NCBI GenBank assembly: GCA_036250195.1
Contig: JAVHZZ010000002.1
Span: forward strand, 70,918,205 to 70,982,204
Reading direction: 5' to 3'
Length of the DNA stretch: 64,000 bases
DNA from: Mixophyes australis
Taxonomy: Eukaryota; Chordata; Amphibia; Anura; Limnodynastidae
Below, one piece after another: positions 55,055 through 64,000 of the stretch. The notes beneath the pieces are model-generated. The model ran no database searches, was not told the DNA's origin, and saw only the letters and a list, made by a program, of their open reading frames with translations. The translations under genes were made by a program, and so were the position numbers. Position 1 is the first letter of the stretch; each line of letters opens with the position of its first letter.

Positions 55055-55797
55055 TAGAGATGTTCACTGACCCCCGTGTTTTGGTTTTGGATCTGGATTA
55101 ACTTCATGTTTTGGTATTGGTTTTGGCAAAACCGCCCTCGCATATTTTTTTTTATCCCTACATTATTATTAACCTCAATAACATTAATTTCCAATCATTT
55201 CCAGTCAATTTTTGTCAAGTGACAAGAACACTGCTACCCCTGTTTCTGTATGAGCAATGGCACTGAGCAATGTCACTGGAGACTGGAGAGTGACAAGAGC
55301 ACTGCTACCCCTGTTTCTGTGTGAGCAATGATACTGAGCAATGTCACTGGAGAATGGAGAGTGACAAGAACACTGCTACCCCTGTTTCTGTGTGACCAAT
55401 GACACTGAGCAATGTCACTGGAGACTGGAGAGTGACAAGAACACTGCTACCCCTGTTTCTGTGTGAGTAATGGCACTGAGCAATGTCACTGGAGAGTGAC
55501 AAGAACACTGCTACCCCTGTTTCTGTGTGAGTAATGGCACTGAACAATGTCACTGGAGACTGGAGAGTGACAAGAACACTGCTACCCCTGTTTCTGTGTG
55601 ACCAATGGCGCTGAATCTCCTGGGGAGGGAGGTACTTATGAAATCCTAAACCCGTGAGATCCGACAAACCAACAATGACATTTTGCCTTGATTCAGATCC
55701 GAGGACGCGCAAAAGTACCGAGGCGGCTCGCAAGCCTACTTGGATCCCCTAAGTTCGGGTGGGCTCGGTTTACAGAAAACGAGCCTGAGCATCTCTA
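55055..55797. mobile_element. hAT-type non-autonomous element carrying an internal tandem repeat
   Basis: The ends are TAGAGATGTTCA and, inverted, TAGAGATGCTCA. The 8-bp flanks GCAAGAAT and GTAAGAAT match at 7 of 8 positions. The host SINE is complete when the element is removed. It contains the tandem repeat at 55218-55612. The open minus frame 55344-55733 is a by-product of that repeat. Confidence 0.85.
55218..55612 (+). repeat. Tandem repeat inside a hAT element, about 60-75 bp units
   Basis: Five to six copies of a unit containing GACAAGAACACTGCTACCCC, then TGTTTCTGTGTGAGCAATGG, then CACTGAGCAATGTCACTGGA. One copy lacks the GACTGGAGA step and is correspondingly shorter. Confidence 0.92.
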
Positions 55798-56684
55798 GTA
55801 AGAATATAGAAACTCCACACAGGTGGTGTCCTGGCTGGAGTAAAAACCCTGTACCCAGCAGTGTGAGGAAGCACGCTAACCACTGTGCCACCATGCTGTC
55901 CACTAATAACAGGTTAGCCCCTGCACCCCTGCTGTTTAGCCCATTTATGATCCTATCTCTTCCATTTTATGACAGGAATATGGCAATGTCATTTCATTGA
56001 TGAATTTACAAATGCTGCTGTTATGAGTCTCTGTAGTATTAACTGCAGTGGATGTACTGACAGAAATGAGGCCAACTGAGCCTAAATACTTCTCTTGTTG
56101 TAGTCACAAAGGGAAGATAGTGACAAAGACAGTGGGAATAAGTCACTGTGCCTGCCCTGACTGCCACAGGGGGGCGTAGTGACACAGACGTACCAGAGCC
56201 TTACACCCAGCACCAACATCTCAGGGTTTATTTCAATTACGGAAGAGAGAATTTGTTAATCTTATCAAGAATCGATACACAACAATTCTTATAAGGAGCA
56301 GCATTTGTCTAATCCAAAGTACAAATAGTGGTGGTTATATTGGTATACTATTGAGAGAGATATATTGTTATAAATTTGACCGAATTTTATGGGTAGTTGA
56401 TTCTATAATTCAGCGCCCAATAATGTTCTTTTGGATATATTGTGTAGCTTTTTTGCAATTATAGCTTGAACAGAAGTCTCAAAATTGAATCCAAAAAACA
56501 AACAATAGTGACTGATGACAATAGAATGCGTTGTCATTGGTATTGTTAGGGGCATACTCAATTGGCCGCGTTACTGTTAAAAGTAACGTGGCCTGTGCAT
56601 TATTACCATTATTATGGTAGTTTAACATCGGCTTTTTGCTCGCATCTCTGGGAGCTGCGAGCAAAAAGCCGGTGTTAACCTACC

Positions 56685-57051
56685 CAGGGCCGGTGCTAGG
56701 GTCCACGGCGCCCTAGGCATTTTTAAAAAAGCAGTGCCCCCCTCCCCCCCACAAAAATCGCCGCCCTCCTCTCCTTACCTTGTCTCACCACCGCCGCCTC
56801 TCTGCTCCGTCTCCTCCCCTCCACTCACTGACACTAGTAAGTGGAGGGGAGGAGATGGAGCAGAGAGGCGGCGGTGGTGACAAAATAGCCTCTTCCCTCC
56901 TCCCCGTGCATCTGATGCTGTGCGGCGGCCATGACAGGTATGGTCAGCGGTCGCCGCACGGTTTTAAAGTATTTTAGAATACTGTGGCGCCCTCCAGAGC
57001 CCGGCGCCCTAGGCAAGTGCCTAACCTTGCCTAATGGGAGCGCCGGGCCTG
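56685..57051. mobile_element. hAT-type MITE with a 105-bp internal palindrome
   Basis: The ends are CAGGGCCGGTGCTAGGGTCC and, inverted, CAGGCCCGGCGCTCCCATTA. The 8-bp flanks AACCTACC are identical on both sides. The segment 56779-56883 is an inverted repeat: GGAGGGGAGGAGAYGGAGCAG-type arms around ACTGACACTAGTAAGT. Confidence 0.88.
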
Positions 57052-57071
57052 AACCTACCGTAATAACGGTA

Positions 57072-58063
57072 CTGTGTTTCCCCGATAATAAGACACTGTC
57101 TTGTTTTTTTTTTTGCACAAAAAAACTGCATAGGGCTTATTTTCGGGGTAGGGCTTATTTTTATTATACACAATGTATTGCGCTCAATTGCCCAAAAGAC
57201 AATGGATAATAACCAGTTAGTGCTAGATCATAGATATAATTAGATGTAAACCAGTTCCTAATAGATCAGGAATATAAATGGGTATTGTATGAGACACTAT
57301 GGGGTGGAGAATGTTACAAAGGGTATTCAGATAGATGTATAGTGAATCTGTAAATATATACCTCAGTGAACATTGAGAGCCAATCCCAACGAGGATGTGA
57401 TATAAAGGGGGATCGATGTAAATTGGTGAAGGACCAGATTTTAATTTAGACAGAGGGTCATACAAAATATTAAAAATATTAAATATTAAAAATACATCAA
57501 TCACAAGATTGCATAAAACAATGCCAAATCATAACAGATAAAAAAGTCCAGGTTAAATCCACAAGGGCTTAATAAAGCGAGTCCTGCTAGTGGAGATGAT
57601 AAACTATAGTCCAGATATCGCAGAGAAATATCCAAGGATGGAAAAAAGTCTCTAATGAAAGACTAAGAAAAACATAAATCGGTACCTCACGAAAGTCCGG
57701 GCCACGGATGGGCGGATACAGGGTACCTGACCGAAGCGTTGGATTCCGGAGACCGCGGTCCCGATGTATACCAGGCGGTTGACTACAGATGTAGCTCATA
57801 AGATGTGTTGATTTGGGATGATCAAGCGGAGAGATCAGAGTGCGTTCCAAGGTGGAACGCAGGAACCGGAAGTCCTACGACGTCAGCGGATGTGGGTGTA
57901 CCCAAGGCGGAGCTGGGGGCATAGGATTGAAGCGCAGGGACCGGACAAGATGTGGAATTAGGTAGGTCTTACTTTCGGGGTAGGGCTTAATTTAGAGCAT
58001 GTGGAGAAAGTAGGGGTAGGTCTTATTATCGGGGTAGGTCTAATTATCGGGGAAACACGGTAA
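57072..58063. mobile_element. Element with TGTGTTTCCCCGATAATAAGAC termini
   Basis: The left end TGTTTCCCCGATAATAAGAC is repeated inverted at the right (TGTTTCCCCGATAATTAGAC). Each end has additional copies of a GGGTAGGGCTTAT-like motif. The interior of about 0.9 kb is not coding. The ends resemble a widespread vertebrate MITE type, but I do not assign the superfamily; the flanking duplication is unclear (CGGTA on both sides is a candidate). Confidence 0.6.
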
Positions 58064-58296
58064 TAGTTTTAATTGAATTCCCCCCCTTATAGTGTCATTG
58101 TCATTGTGTCATTGTCATTGTGTTTTACCAGTGCCCATGCTATGGGGATAATCTGTTTACATTTTTATGAAAGTTAAATTCAAAACAATAATAATATCTA
58201 AGGTTGTTTTCATAGTTATACCTTATTTATTATCAAACGATGGCTAACAAAGAGCAAACACATCATTAACTGGGAACCACTGAACTGTACAATACT

Positions 58297-58618
58297 GGAC
58301 AGCATGGTAGCTCAGTGGTTAGCACTTCTGCCTTACAGCACTAGTGTCACAAGTTTGATTCCTGACCATGGCCTTATCTGTGCGGAGTTTGTATGTACTT
58401 CTCGTGTTTGCGTGGGTTTCCTCCGAGTACTCCGGTTTCCTCCCACACTCCAAAAACATACTGGTAGGTTAATTGGCTGCTATCAAATTGACCCTATTCT
58501 GTGTGTGTGTGTTAGGGAATTTAAACTATAAGCCCCAATGGTGCAGGGACTGATGTGAGTTCTATGTACAGCGCTGCGGAATTAGTGGCGCTATATAAAT
58601 AAATGATGATGATGATAC
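58297..58618 (+). mobile_element. SINE copy, full-length
   Basis: It starts GGACAGCATGGTAGCTCAGT and has A-box-like (TAGCTCAGTGG) and B-box-like (AAGTTTGATTCC) parts. It ends GCGCTATATAAATAAATG and (ATG)n. It is one of the best-preserved copies in the window. Confidence 0.78.
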
Positions 58619-58709
58619 ATTAGTTTTATAGAACCTGTAAGTCATCAGCTGTTGTGGGGATAAAAGTTCCAGAACTTCTTGTCCCACAACAAAAAGAGAG
58701 CTCTTAAAT

Positions 58710-59003
58710 CATACTTGCCTACCTTTGGCAAGTTGTATCTGGGAGAGGGGCGTGTCTAGAGGGAGGGGCGTGTCTAGAGGGAGGGAGGGGCGGGGCACTG
58801 TGAATCGCGTCATTTTGGCAACGCGTCAAATATGCCGTTTTGTTGCAGGGAGCGGAGCCAAAATGACCCGATTCACAGCGAATCGCATCATTTTAGCCCC
58901 GCAATTGCGCGATGCGGGAGATTTGCCAGCTCTCCCGGGAGTCCATGAGACCGACCCTAATTTCGGGAGTCTCCCGGACATTCCGGGAGAGTTGGCACGT
59001 ATG
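58710..59003. mobile_element. hAT MITE, CATACTTGCC family (copy 4)
   Basis: The ends are CATACTTGCCTACCTTTGGC and, inverted, CATACGTGCCAACTCTCCCG. The 8-bp flanks TCTTAAAT are identical. It contains an internal GGGAGGGGCGTGTCTAGAG duplication. Confidence 0.9.
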
Positions 59004-59399
59004 TCTTAAATATGATAGCTCTGAAGGAGGGTTCATTAAAGAAGGAATCCATGGATAATTTGTATTTTTGCAATAACCACCCCATCTGCCCAATTATTAA
59101 GACTAAAGTTGACCTGCAGTTCTGTAGGAACCAGGACTGGATTTCTGGTATGATATTATATAAATAATTACATATAACACTGAATGTGTCACGGGCACTA
59201 GGAGTCTTTACCCAGGGATCACCAGATGGTAGGCTTACCAGAGCAATGTAGATGGTTATAGCGTACTCTGGTAGCTGGGTGATCACGGAACATGAAATGA
59301 TGGCCGATGAGATGCTCAGGAAAGTCTATGACTAGCAACACTGGTAATAATGAGGTAATAATACACAAGGAACTGTATGGACAAGGCACGTGAAGGTAG

Positions 59400-59665
59400 T
59401 CAGTGGTCTGCGATAGCAAGTTGTACCACTGCTATAGTGAGGAGGAATGTCCAACAGAAACAAGGAGGTGATGAGAGTCAGCGGTCTGCGGGTAGCAAGT
59501 TGTACCGCTGTCTGAGTGAAGGAATGGAATCCAAGTGGAGGTATCCGGGTAGTCAGTGGTCTGCGGTAGCAAGTTGTACCACTGCTATGTGAGAGGATAA
59601 TGGAACAGGTGATACCGGAAACAGGGATCAGTGGTCTGACATCAGCAAGTTGTACCACTGAATAT
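59400..59665 (+). repeat. Tandem repeat in the LTR, 74-79 bp units
   Basis: Four copies of CAGTGGTCTGCGGTAGCAAG, then TTGTACCACTG. GCAAG landmarks fall at 59416, 59495, 59569 and 59645. Confidence 0.88.
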
Positions 59666-60423
59666 ATATGTGAGGAGGTGCACAAGGGAAGGCTGCAACA
59701 CAGGATATACACAGGCACCTTATACACGATCCACAGTAATATGCACAATATAGATCTATATATATATAAATGACTGAGCAGGTCTGCAATCTAGAAAGTC
59801 TCTTGAAGTAGTCCAGCACAATGATAACACAGTCAATGATAGCAATAGACTCAGCGGATAGCAGACTCCAGAGAGAACCAAACACAGTCCAGCAAGATAT
59901 GCAATACACAGCACAGTCAATGAGAAGTATGCATACCGTGGTTCAGTAGTAGCAGTCAGATGAGAATGCAGCGGTACCTGAGCGGCTGGAGGCCGACTGG
60001 ATAGGAAGTCCCTGGATAGGTGATGCAGCGGTCTAGCAGGTGCAGAGCACAGGTGAGTAGACCAACAGGGACACGAATCCACAGAAGTCAGCAACACGTG
60101 GAACTGGACTCAGAAGGGACCCAGGAGAATGGAGATGATCCAGCAGAGGGTAGTAGATGAGATACAAATCCAATGCTGTCAGGAGGGTAGAGACCAGTGG
60201 AACACGTGAAGGCGCGGAGAGCGGATCAGCAGGAGATGGACGATAGCGCTGACCACAGCAGCAGGACTCAGCGGCACACGGAGGTAACCAGTAGCAACCA
60301 CAGGAACCAACAGCGATGGGACACAGGAGTGCAGCGCAGGCCAGGAGCTGTTGATCACGAAGTGTAGCAGATAGTAATGCAAGCGGCAGTCTCGAGGAAG
60401 ATACAACAGAGATGAAGGAAGTC

Positions 60424-60960
60424 TGCAGTGCACAGGGCAGCGGATAGGAATCGGCTGGCAGTCACGATGATGAACCCAGGCGAGTTGCAAGCAGGAGACT
60501 GTAGTGCACGGAGGCAGTGGATAGTAATCAGCTGGCAGTCACGATGATGAACACAGGCGAGTTACCAGCAGGAGACTGTAGTGCACGGAGGCAGCGGATA
60601 GGAATCAGCTGGCAGTCACGATGATGAACACAGGCGAGTTGCAAGCAGGAGACTGTAGTGCACGGAGGCAGCGGATAGGAATCAGCAAACAGACTTGATG
60701 AGAAGCAGGTGAGTGAAGTAAAAGCTGGAGTGCACGGAGGCAGCGGATAGCAATGAGCAAACAGTCACAATGATACAGTTGATGGTAGAAGTGGTATGGG
60801 AACCACAGTAGTAGAAGTGGTTAAGAAGACTGTAGTGCACGGAGGCAGCGGATAGGAATCAGCAAACAGTCACGATGATACAGTTGATGGTAGAAGTGGT
60901 ATGGGAACCACAGCAATAGAAGTGGTTTGGAAACCACAGGGATAGAAGTGGTTTGGAAAC
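60424..60960 (+). repeat. Tandem repeat in the LTR, 77 bp and longer units
   Basis: Copies of GACTGTAGTGCACGGAGGCA, then GCGGATAGGAATCAGC. CTGTAGTG landmarks at 60499, 60576 and 60653 give a 77-bp period. From about 60700 a longer unit with GTGGTATGGGAACCACAG and GTGGTTTGGAAACCACAG palindromes takes over. Confidence 0.88.
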
Positions 60961-61153
60961 CACAGGAATCAGCAGCGCTGAATACACGAGGAATACAGGA
61001 ACACCTTCAGAGACTCATGGGGAATGAGACTCCAAGATCAGGCAACGTGGTGTTGACCACAGGTGCTTAATATAGGGAGTGTTGCCTGATCTGCCAATTG
61101 AGTTAAAGGGGTATACACTGAAGTATAGAAAAGGGCTGCGCATGCGCAGACCC

Positions 61154-64000
61154 TCAGGATGGTGGACGGCCACGGTTCCTAAATGTCCGGGAAGAGGCAC
61201 TCACGGTCCGGTGAGTGACAGTACCCCCCCTTTTAAAGGTGGGCACAGAACGCCTGGAACCGGGCTTGTCCGGATTTTTGGAGTAAAACTTCTTCAAAAG
61301 GGCAGGAGCATTAAGATCTTCAGCTTTGATCCAAGAGCGCTCCTCAGGACCAAAGCCCTTCCAATGAACGAGGAAGTGGAGGACTCCTCGCGAAATTTTT
61401 GCGTCTAGTACCTCGGTAATCTCGAAATCCTCCTCCTGATGGACTTGAACTGGCTGGGGAGCTGAAGGAGGAGTTGAGAAACGGTTGATAATAAGAGGTT
61501 TGAGCAAGGATACATGGAAGGCATTAGAAATCCGAAGATTCTTAGGAAGAAGGAGTTTCACACATACTGGATTGATAACTTGAATGATCCTATATGGACC
61601 AATAAAACGAGGAGCGAATTTCATGGATGGAACCTTCAAACGAATATTTTTTGTGGATAACCAAACACGATCTCCAATTTTTAGTGGTGGAATAGCCCGC
61701 CTCTTCTTATCAGCAAAAGATTTATATTTGACAGATGTCTTCTTTAAACAGGTTCTGACCTGAGACCAGATATTTTTAAAGGTCTGACAAACAGTTTCCA
61801 CCGCAGGGACTTGGGTGGGCGGGAGGGCAGGAAATTCCGGAAAAGACGGATGGTGACCGTAGACCACAAAAAATGGAGTTTTGGATGATGACTCATGGTA
61901 CATGTTGTTATGGGCGAACTCAGCCCAAGGGAGTAACTCTACCCAGTTGTCTTGATTGGCTGATGAAAATATCCTTATAAAAGTCTCAAGATCTTGATTG
62001 ACACGTTCGGTTTGTCCATTGGATTGCGGATGGTAAGAAGATGAGAGTGCCAATCGTATGCCCAAGGTTTTACAAAGGGCTCGCCAGAATCTGGACACGA
62101 ATTGTACTCCTCTATCAGACACAATCTCAGATGGACATCCATGGATACGGAAGATCTCTTTAATGAAATGTTCAGCCAGAATAGACGAGGAAGGCAAACC
62201 AGACAGAGGGATGAAATGAGCCATCTTCGAAAATCTGTCCACTACCACCCAAATAGTGTTATGGTTCTTACTAGGTGGTAAGTCAGTAACGAAATCCATA
62301 CTAATATGGGTCCATGGTTTGGACGGAATGGGTAGTGGTCGCAGCAACCCTGCTGGAGTTCTGCGGGAGGATTTGAATTGCGAACATAATTCACAGGAAG
62401 CAATGAACTCTTTGACGTCTCTCCTCATTGAAGGCCACCAGTAACTTCGAGAGAGGATCTCAAAAGTCTTGTGTTCACCGGCGTGTCCAGAAAAACGAGA
62501 GGCATGGAACCACGAAAGGATTTTCCTCCTTAGTATAGGAGGCACAAGGGTCTTCCCAAATGGTAGCGTTCTGGTGGATGAAGCAGCCAGTGAGATACAT
62601 TTGGGGTCTAGAATGGTATGGTTGGAAACCTCTTCTATATCAGAGGACGTAACAAAGGCTCTAGATAAGGCATCAGCTTTTTTGTTCTTGACAGCTGGTT
62701 TGAAGGTAATTATTAATTCAAAACGGGAAAAGAAAAGAGACCATCTTGCTTGACGAGGGTTCAAGCATTGGGCAGACTGGAGATATGACAAGTTCTTATG
62801 ATCCGTGAAGATCGTCACCGGATGGCGAGCTCCCTCCAACAAGTATCTCCATTCCTCTAATGCGGCTTTGATAGCCAGTAATTCCTTGTCCCCGATGGTA
62901 TAATTCTTCTCTGCGGGTAGGAGACCCCGAGAATAGAAGGCACAAGGGTGGAATTTTTGCTGTTCCGAGCGTTGGGAGAGAATAGCTCCTAAGCCCACAT
63001 TAGAGGCATCTACTTCTAGGAAGAAGGGGAGTGTCACATCAGGCTGTCGAAGGATTGGAGCCGAAGAGAAGGACTCTTTTAATGTTTGAAAGGCTTGAAT
63101 AGCCTCAGTTGACCATTGCTTAGGGTTAGCCCCTTTTCGAGTCAGGGCCACAATAGGAGATGCAATGGAAGAAAAGTCTTGAATGAAGCGTCTATAGTAA
63201 TTGGCAAAACCTAAAAAACGCTGGATCGCACGAAGAGTAGTTGGCTGGGGCCAATGTAGTACAGCATTTACTTTGTCAGGATCCATCTTCAGGCCAACTC
63301 CGGAAACTATATACCCCAAGAATGGAATCTGGGGTAATTCGAATGAACATTTTTCTAATTTACAGAACAATGAATTTTTCCGTAGCCTGGAGAGGACTTC
63401 TGCCACATGTTGGTGGTGAGAAGGCAGGTCCTGTGAAAAAATCAATATGTCGTCCAGATAGACGACGACACATACATATAATAAGTCCCGAAAAATCTCA
63501 TTGATGAAGCCCTGAAAAACAGCGGGGGCATTACATAGCCCGAAAGGCATTACCAGATATTCGTAATGCCCGTCTCTGGTGTTAAACGCTGTCTTCCATT
63601 CGTCACCGGAACGGATTCTGATTAAATTGTAGGCACCACGAAGATCCAACTTAGTAAAAATACGGGCTCCCTTGATGCGGTCAAATAGCTCAGTGATCAA
63701 CGGAATGGGATACCGATTCTTGATAGTAATGGCATTGAGTCCACGAAAATCTATACAAGGGCGTAATGATCCATCCTTCTTTTTGACAAAGAAGAACCCA
63801 GCTCCAGCGGGCGAGGTGGAAGGTCGAATGAACCCACGCTGGAGGTTCTCCCGTATATATTCAGATGTAGCTTGAGTTTCAGGTAACGAGAGTGGATAGA
63901 CCCGGCCCCTGGGAGGAGTCTTGCCAGGAAGAAGGTCAATCGGACAATCCCAAGAACGATGAGGAGGAAGACGTTCAGACTGAGCTTTATCAAAAACATC
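61154..64000 (-). CDS. Chromovirus (Ty3/Gypsy) Pol, C-terminal 948 residues, open to the window edge
   Basis: This frame is open without interruption from the right edge to TGA at 61154-61156, so the protein is partial at its N terminus. Counting from the edge, reverse transcriptase comes first: VKKKDGSLRPCIDFRGLNAI at about residues 76-95, the first catalytic aspartate in FTKLDLRGAY (119), and VVVYLDDILIF with YLDD at 181-184. RNase H follows, with FFLEVDASNVGLGAILSQ near 331 and DKELLAI near 371. Integrase has an HHCC finger (HASRFSGHAGEH and CELC, about 499-540) and D, D, E at about 569, 629 and 665 (MDFVTD, VSDRG, QTERVN). A chromodomain ends the protein (EEDFEITEVLDAKI to KKFYSKN, about 857-910). 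All catalytic residues are present. The last 67 nt of the frame lie inside the LTR. This is the 3' half of a retrotransposon that looks young and possibly functional. A host role is not suggested. Confidence 0.95.
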   Translation of the reverse strand, partial: DVFDKAQSERLPPHRSWDCPIDLLPGKTPPRGRVYPLSLPETQATSEYIRENLQRGFIRPSTSPAGAGFFFVKKKDGSLRPCIDFRGLNAITIKNRYPIPLITELFDRIKGARIFTKLDLRGAYNLIRIRSGDEWKTAFNTRDGHYEYLVMPFGLCNAPAVFQGFINEIFRDLLYVCVVVYLDDILIFSQDLPSHHQHVAEVLSRLRKNSLFCKLEKCSFELPQIPFLGYIVSGVGLKMDPDKVNAVLHWPQPTTLRAIQRFLGFANYYRRFIQDFSSIASPIVALTRKGANPKQWSTEAIQAFQTLKESFSSAPILRQPDVTLPFFLEVDASNVGLGAILSQRSEQQKFHPCAFYSRGLLPAEKNYTIGDKELLAIKAALEEWRYLLEGARHPVTIFTDHKNLSYLQSAQCLNPRQARWSLFFSRFELIITFKPAVKNKKADALSRAFVTSSDIEEVSNHTILDPKCISLAASSTRTLPFGKTLVPPILRRKILSWFHASRFSGHAGEHKTFEILSRSYWWPSMRRDVKEFIASCELCSQFKSSRRTPAGLLRPLPIPSKPWTHISMDFVTDLPPSKNHNTIWVVVDRFSKMAHFIPLSGLPSSSILAEHFIKEIFRIHGCPSEIVSDRGVQFVSRFWRALCKTLGIRLALSSSYHPQSNGQTERVNQDLETFIRIFSSANQDNWVELLPWAEFAHNNMYHESSSKTPFFVVYGHHPSFPEFPALPPTQVPAVETVCQTFKNIWSQVRTCLKKTSVKYKSFADKKRRAIPPLKIGDRVWLSTKNIRLKVPSMKFAPRFIGPYRIIQVINPVCVKLLLPKNLRISNAFHVSLLKPLIINRFSTPPSAPQPVQVHQEEDFEITEVLDAKISRGVLHFLVHWKGFGPEERSWIKAEDLNAPALLKKFYSKNPDKPGSRRSVPTFKRGGTVTHRTVSASSRTFRNRGRPPS

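Larger units (their letters stand above)
54928..55902 (-). mobile_element. SINE copy interrupted by a hAT element
   Basis: The SINE body is inverted. The 3' part lies at 54928-55054 (CATTCACATCAGTCCTTGTC, TGTGGGAGGAAACTGG), and the promoter part at 55806-55902 (GAAACTCCACACAGGTGGTG to AACCACTGTGCCACCATGCTG). The two halves are separated by a 743-bp hAT insertion. Confidence 0.72.
56551..58085. mobile_element. Palindromic Harbinger-like MITE (copy F) split by two later insertions
   Basis: The outer ends are GGGGCATACTCAATTGGCCG and, inverted, GGGGGGGAATTCAATTAAAA. The flanks show a TTA/TTA duplication. The interior carries the GCTCGCATCTCTGGGAGCTG hairpin seen in copy B. It is interrupted at 56685-57051 by a hAT MITE and from about 57072 to 58063 by a second element. 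Confidence 0.72.
59187..61220 (-). mobile_element. 3' LTR of a chromovirus (Ty3/Gypsy), about 2.03 kb
   Basis: On the minus strand the LTR starts TGTCACTCACCGGACCGTGA at 61220, just after a polypurine tract (AAAAGGGGGGGTAC). It is inferred to end GCCCGTGACA at 59187. The ends form the inverted pair TGTCAC/GTGACA. Two internal tandem-repeat stretches (about 59400-59665 and 60424-60960) account for much of the length. The 5' LTR lies beyond the window, so the left boundary cannot be verified by comparison. Confidence 0.7.

Noticed and set aside
55344..55733. 129-codon minus-strand open frame
   Set aside because: It is made by the tandem repeat in the hAT element; the peptide repeats HTETG/VLVTLQSP-like units.
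59332..60490. Open frames of 93-138 codons on the minus strand in the LTR
   Set aside because: They follow the LTR tandem repeats and have no retroviral or host motif.

Overview
The window looks like a piece of a large vertebrate nuclear genome, most likely a frog. This rests on spliced genes with kilobase introns, a vertebrate-type nuclear gene for mitochondrial ATP synthase subunit c, and a repeat mixture (tRNA-like SINEs, Tc1, many hAT and Harbinger-like MITEs, Penelope-like elements, chromodomain Gypsy elements) that I associate with anurans. The species is not determined. Nothing in it looks prokaryotic, and there is no CRISPR array or operon.

Three genes can be supported, all on the minus strand. 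(1) An unrecognised gene, 'gene A', has a CpG-rich promoter and probable non-coding exon 1 near 24.96-25.13 kb, a start-codon exon at 13006-13151, and coding exons at 10771-10819 and 78-147. It then runs off the left edge. The coding exons join with matching phases (115+49+70 nt = 78 codons). (2) A complete atp5mc2-like gene (ATP synthase membrane subunit c, 130 codons plus stop) lies at about 40.38-47.8 kb, with five exons and a CpG promoter carrying two palindromic NRF-1-type sites. (3) A single terminal coding exon of an unrecognised gene, 'gene C', lies at 54159-54269 with a poly(A) signal; the rest of that gene would lie beyond the right edge.

Layout: 1-25 kb is gene A introns, including a Tc1 element (4.6-6.2 kb), small MITEs, SINEs and, in intron 1, a GC-rich minisatellite of about 4.4 kb split by a 770-bp insertion. 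25-40 kb is an intergenic repeat graveyard: a hAT MITE, a Tc1 fragment, two decayed Penelope-like elements and a decayed Gypsy element with an LTR. 40-48 kb is atp5mc2, whose introns hold a Harbinger-like MITE, a 50-bp tandem repeat, and CA and TA microsatellites. 48-54 kb is intergenic with clustered hAT MITEs and a palindromic MITE. 54-64 kb is nested transposons followed by the 3' half of an apparently intact chromovirus (Ty3/Gypsy) with an unusually long (about 2 kb) LTR. Most long open frames in the window come from tandem repeats or transposons. The real host exons are nearly all shorter than 60 codons and were found from splice sites and phase.

I do not see a new multi-gene biological system. 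The most unusual structure is the minisatellite in gene A intron 1, which has 46-47 bp and 33 bp modules, higher-order periods of 485-579 bp and G-quadruplex motifs.
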